Shown piece by piece: positions 4,673-6,545 of a DNA stretch of 6,545 bases. Under the pieces are notes generated by a model. It did not search any database. It saw nothing but the letters and a program-made list of their open reading frames with translations, and was not told where the DNA came from. Numbering within the stretch: the stretch's first letter is position 1; each line of letters opens with the position of its first letter. Position numbers and translations under genes: made by a program. This DNA is from an uncultured Massilia sp. GTDB lineage: Bacteria; Pseudomonadota; Gammaproteobacteria; Burkholderiales; Burkholderiaceae. Location: NCBI GenBank assembly GCA_946886065.1, contig CAMPHU010000245.1, forward strand, positions 1-6,545, read 5' to 3'.

Positions 4673-6520
4673 TCACCGTTTCTGGATGACGACCTGCGTG
4701 CGCAGGTCGCGCATCATCTTGTCCAGCGCCGGCCGCATGCGCCGGTAGTCCTCCGGCGAGCAGGTGGCCTGCGTGTGCCGGAACTGCAGCCGGCGCGTCA
4801 CCGCCACGGTATTGCCGCGCCGCGCATAGCGCGAGCGGTAGGCGAAATTCCCATCCTCGACCAGCAGCGGGCGCGGCAGCGCCAATACCCGCGCGCGCGG
4901 CGGCAGCCGGAATTCCAGCGTGTCCTCGGCATCGATGGACGGGCACACGAAGTCCTGGCCGCGCTCCGGCTCCTGGACCAGGCCGGATACCGCATCGCCC
5001 AGCCCGCCCCAGAAGTTGTAGGTGGTCGCCAGCCCCACCGGCCCCGGAAAGTGCGCAAAGGCCGCGCTGCTGCCCGAGAACGAAAGCGTGTAGTCGTCCG
5101 AGCTGCCGTCCGCATCGCCCGGCTCGAACACGCCCGTTCCCTGCTGGCCCAGGCCCTGCAGCATGCGCTCGACGAAGCGTTCGCGCTCGGCCTGCGGCGT
5201 GGCGCGCACCACGCGCCGGTAAGGCTCGGCCGCGGCGCCGCTGCTGGTGCGCGTGACGCTGAAGCGGCTGCTGCCGTCGGCCAGGATGTCGAAGCGGGTG
5301 CTGGTCTTGCTGCGCGCCGGCTGCGAGCTCGGCGTCATCGCGAAGGCGCCGCTGTTGCTCAGCAGGACGGGCTTGCCGAGCAGCGAAGGCGGCAAGAATC
5401 CTCCCGCCACCGATTCGGCCGTCGGGTCCAGGTACAACTGCAGCACGGGGACGTAGACGATGGCGTGGTTCAGCACCCCGAGCGTGGGCACCTCCGGCAG
5501 GCGGTAGGCGTCGCCGTTGTTGACCAGTGCCGAGGTCGCCTCGATGCCGCTCGCGCGCAGGAGCGCTTCGAGCAGCGCGGCGTGATCCTTGCAGTCGCCG
5601 TAGCGGTTGACCAGCACACTGGCCGCGTCGTGCGGCACCACGCCGCCCGGCCCGAGATAGACGCCGACGTAGCGGATGTTCCTGCGCACCCAGTCCGACA
5701 GCGCGACCGCGCGCGCGTGCGGGTCGGCGATGCCGCGCGTGATCGAGGCGGCGAGCGCGGCGATGTTCGCGTTGGGCAGGGCCTTGCCTGCGGCGCGCGC
5801 ATGGTAGGCGCGCGCGAAGGCCGCGTAGTCGGGAAAGGTCGAGACGGCCAGGCGCTTGCCGTAGTCGAGGTAGCTGACCGAGTCGGCCTCGATGCGGGCA
5901 TTGTCGCCGTCCACGTAGCGCCACTGGTAGCGCCTGCGTCCGGGTGGGCTCTGGCCGGGCAGGGGCGCGAAGCCGGCCGCGTCGGCATACAAGCTCATCG
6001 CGGGCGGCATGTCGTAGATCAGCCGGTAGTCGCGGTGGCGGTGGAAGCGCGCCGAGGACAGGTCTTCGAACTGGCCGGGAAACAGCGGCGTGTGGCGCCG
6101 GATGACGTAGCGCACCGCCACCCGGTCGCCGGGCTGCACATCCGGAAACACGACGATCTTCAGGCGCGTGTCCTGGAACATGGGCGCCTCCAGGCTGGCG
6201 GTTTCCTGCTGGTCGCGGATCTGGTGCGGCTGGACCACGAGCCGGCGGCCGTCGACCTTTTCGGTATGCGCCTCGATGGCGACGACTTCGTCGAGCGACT
6301 GGTTGTAGCCGATGTAGTACTGCGCATGATCGTGCAGCGCCTCGCGCGCGGCCAGCGTCTTGACCTGCTCGACAGTGAGCAGGTAGCTGCCGTCCGGCTC
6401 GACCACGAAATGCTGGATGTAGCGGTCGATCACGACGGAATGATCGGTGCCGGTGTCGCGTCCGAAGGCCGGATGCAAACACAGCAATAGCCACAGCAGC
6501 ACAAGGAGGCGGAAGGACAT
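4673..6520 (-). CDS. Secreted DUF3857 / transglutaminase-like domain protein
   Basis: Encodes 615 aa, read from 6520 leftward. Residues 1-20 are a Sec signal peptide (hydrophobic LLVLLWLLLCL, likely cut after Ala18-Phe19-Gly20), so the protein acts in the periplasm or outside the cell. Residues about 28-215 match the DUF3857 pattern (beta-rich, IVVFPDVQPGDRVAVRYVIRR, then W-R-Y-V-D). Residues about 250-370 are a transglutaminase-like fold with the full papain-type triad: Cys310 in NRYGDCKDHAALL, His352 in LNHAIVYV and Asp365 in LYLDPTAES. The remainder (about 400-615) is a beta-rich tail of unassigned role. The mature protein has only two further cysteines, Cys526 and Cys587, which could form a disulfide. 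A GGAG site (6528-6531) lies 7 nt before the ATG. Family members may be proteases, cross-linkers or amidases; the substrate is unknown. Base composition matches its neighbours. Confidence 0.9.
   Translation of the reverse strand: MSFRLLVLLWLLLCLHPAFGRDTGTDHSVVIDRYIQHFVVEPDGSYLLTVEQVKTLAAREALHDHAQYYIGYNQSLDEVVAIEAHTEKVDGRRLVVQPHQIRDQQETASLEAPMFQDTRLKIVVFPDVQPGDRVAVRYVIRRHTPLFPGQFEDLSSARFHRHRDYRLIYDMPPAMSLYADAAGFAPLPGQSPPGRRRYQWRYVDGDNARIEADSVSYLDYGKRLAVSTFPDYAAFARAYHARAAGKALPNANIAALAASITRGIADPHARAVALSDWVRRNIRYVGVYLGPGGVVPHDAASVLVNRYGDCKDHAALLEALLRASGIEATSALVNNGDAYRLPEVPTLGVLNHAIVYVPVLQLYLDPTAESVAGGFLPPSLLGKPVLLSNSGAFAMTPSSQPARSKTSTRFDILADGSSRFSVTRTSSGAAAEPYRRVVRATPQAERERFVERMLQGLGQQGTGVFEPGDADGSSDDYTLSFSGSSAAFAHFPGPVGLATTYNFWGGLGDAVSGLVQEPERGQDFVCPSIDAEDTLEFRLPPRARVLALPRPLLVEDGNFAYRSRYARRGNTVAVTRRLQFRHTQATCSPEDYRRMRPALDKMMRDLRTQVVIQKR
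4690..4709. repeat. Palindrome at the pth / DUF3857 convergent junction
   Basis: CGACCTGCG (4690-4698) and CGCAGGTCG (4701-4709) are perfect 9-bp arms around TG; as RNA this is an 8-bp stem with a GTGC loop on either strand. It lies 22 nt past the pth stop, inside the last codons of the convergent gene (DLRTQ region). No T-run follows in either direction, so it is not a canonical terminator, but it could define or protect the 3' ends of the pth transcript. Confidence 0.45.
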
Positions 6521-6527
6521 GGGCGTT

Positions 6528-6531
6528 CTCC
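6528..6531 (-). promoter_or_regulatory. Ribosome binding site of the DUF3857 gene
   Basis: On the minus strand TGGAGAACGCCC precedes the ATG at 6520, placing GGAG 7 nt from the start codon. It supports this start, which also leaves an intact signal peptide. The promoter lies outside the window. Confidence 0.75.
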
Positions 6532-6545
6532 AGACACGCGACCGA

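Noticed and set aside
4775..6490. Long plus-strand open frame (571 codons) antisense to the DUF3857 gene
   Set aside because: Its product is low-complexity Arg/Ala/Val/Gly-rich without recognisable domains. It is the usual shadow frame opposite a GC-rich gene, whereas the minus-strand frame has a signal peptide, ribosome binding site and catalytic triad.
4329..6494. 721-codon minus-strand frame overlapping both the DUF3857 gene and pth
   Set aside because: Arg/Ala/Pro-rich shadow in another frame of the same strand; it runs through the real stop and antisense into pth and has no domain signature.

Overview
The window is GC-rich chromosomal DNA that looks like a betaproteobacterium, most likely Oxalobacteraceae (Massilia / Janthinobacterium / Duganella type). 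This placement is an inference from the gene order (TPR protein, lolB, ispE, tRNA-Gln, prs, a long two-domain L25 gene, pth), which is characteristic of that class, and from protein wording; no database was searched. Almost everything is core housekeeping. I found no phage, transposon, CRISPR, defence or secondary-metabolism locus.

Layout. Positions 1-242 hold the 3' end of a tetratricopeptide-repeat gene. A 73-bp gap with a strong hairpin follows, then lolB (outer-membrane lipoprotein insertion, 316-912), and three bases later ispE (isoprenoid precursor kinase, 916-1803). A good sigma70-type promoter at 1820-1848 drives a tRNA-Gln(UUG) gene (1882-1958). A clear intrinsic terminator (2033-2063) separates it from prs (PRPP synthetase, 2095-3045). 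After a 200-bp gap with a GC-rich hairpin and a highly foldable leader comes rplY/ctc (ribosomal protein L25, 3246-3833), closed by a strong terminator (3874-3906). A 250-bp gap contains a dispersed-repeat-type palindrome (3970-3987) and leads to pth (peptidyl-tRNA hydrolase, 4084-4668). Four bases beyond, on the opposite strand and tail to tail, is a secreted DUF3857/transglutaminase-like protein (6520-4673), whose ribosome binding site is at the right edge of the window.

How the genes work together. prs supplies PRPP for nucleotides, His and Trp; L25 binds 5S rRNA; Pth recycles peptidyl-tRNA; tRNA-Gln feeds translation. The block is thus mostly about growth and translation, with LolB (envelope) and IspE (MEP pathway) in the upstream operon. 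The DUF3857 protein has no obvious functional link and looks like a family- or genus-level insertion next to pth.

The observations most worth a second look are regulatory. They are a perfect TTGACA-N17-CAGAAT promoter-like element inside ispE that coincides with a cluster of rare codons (AGG, AGA, ATA), and a rplY leader in which one arm of a perfect hairpin could alternatively pair with the Shine-Dalgarno sequence. No gene-free stretch exceeds 300 bases.
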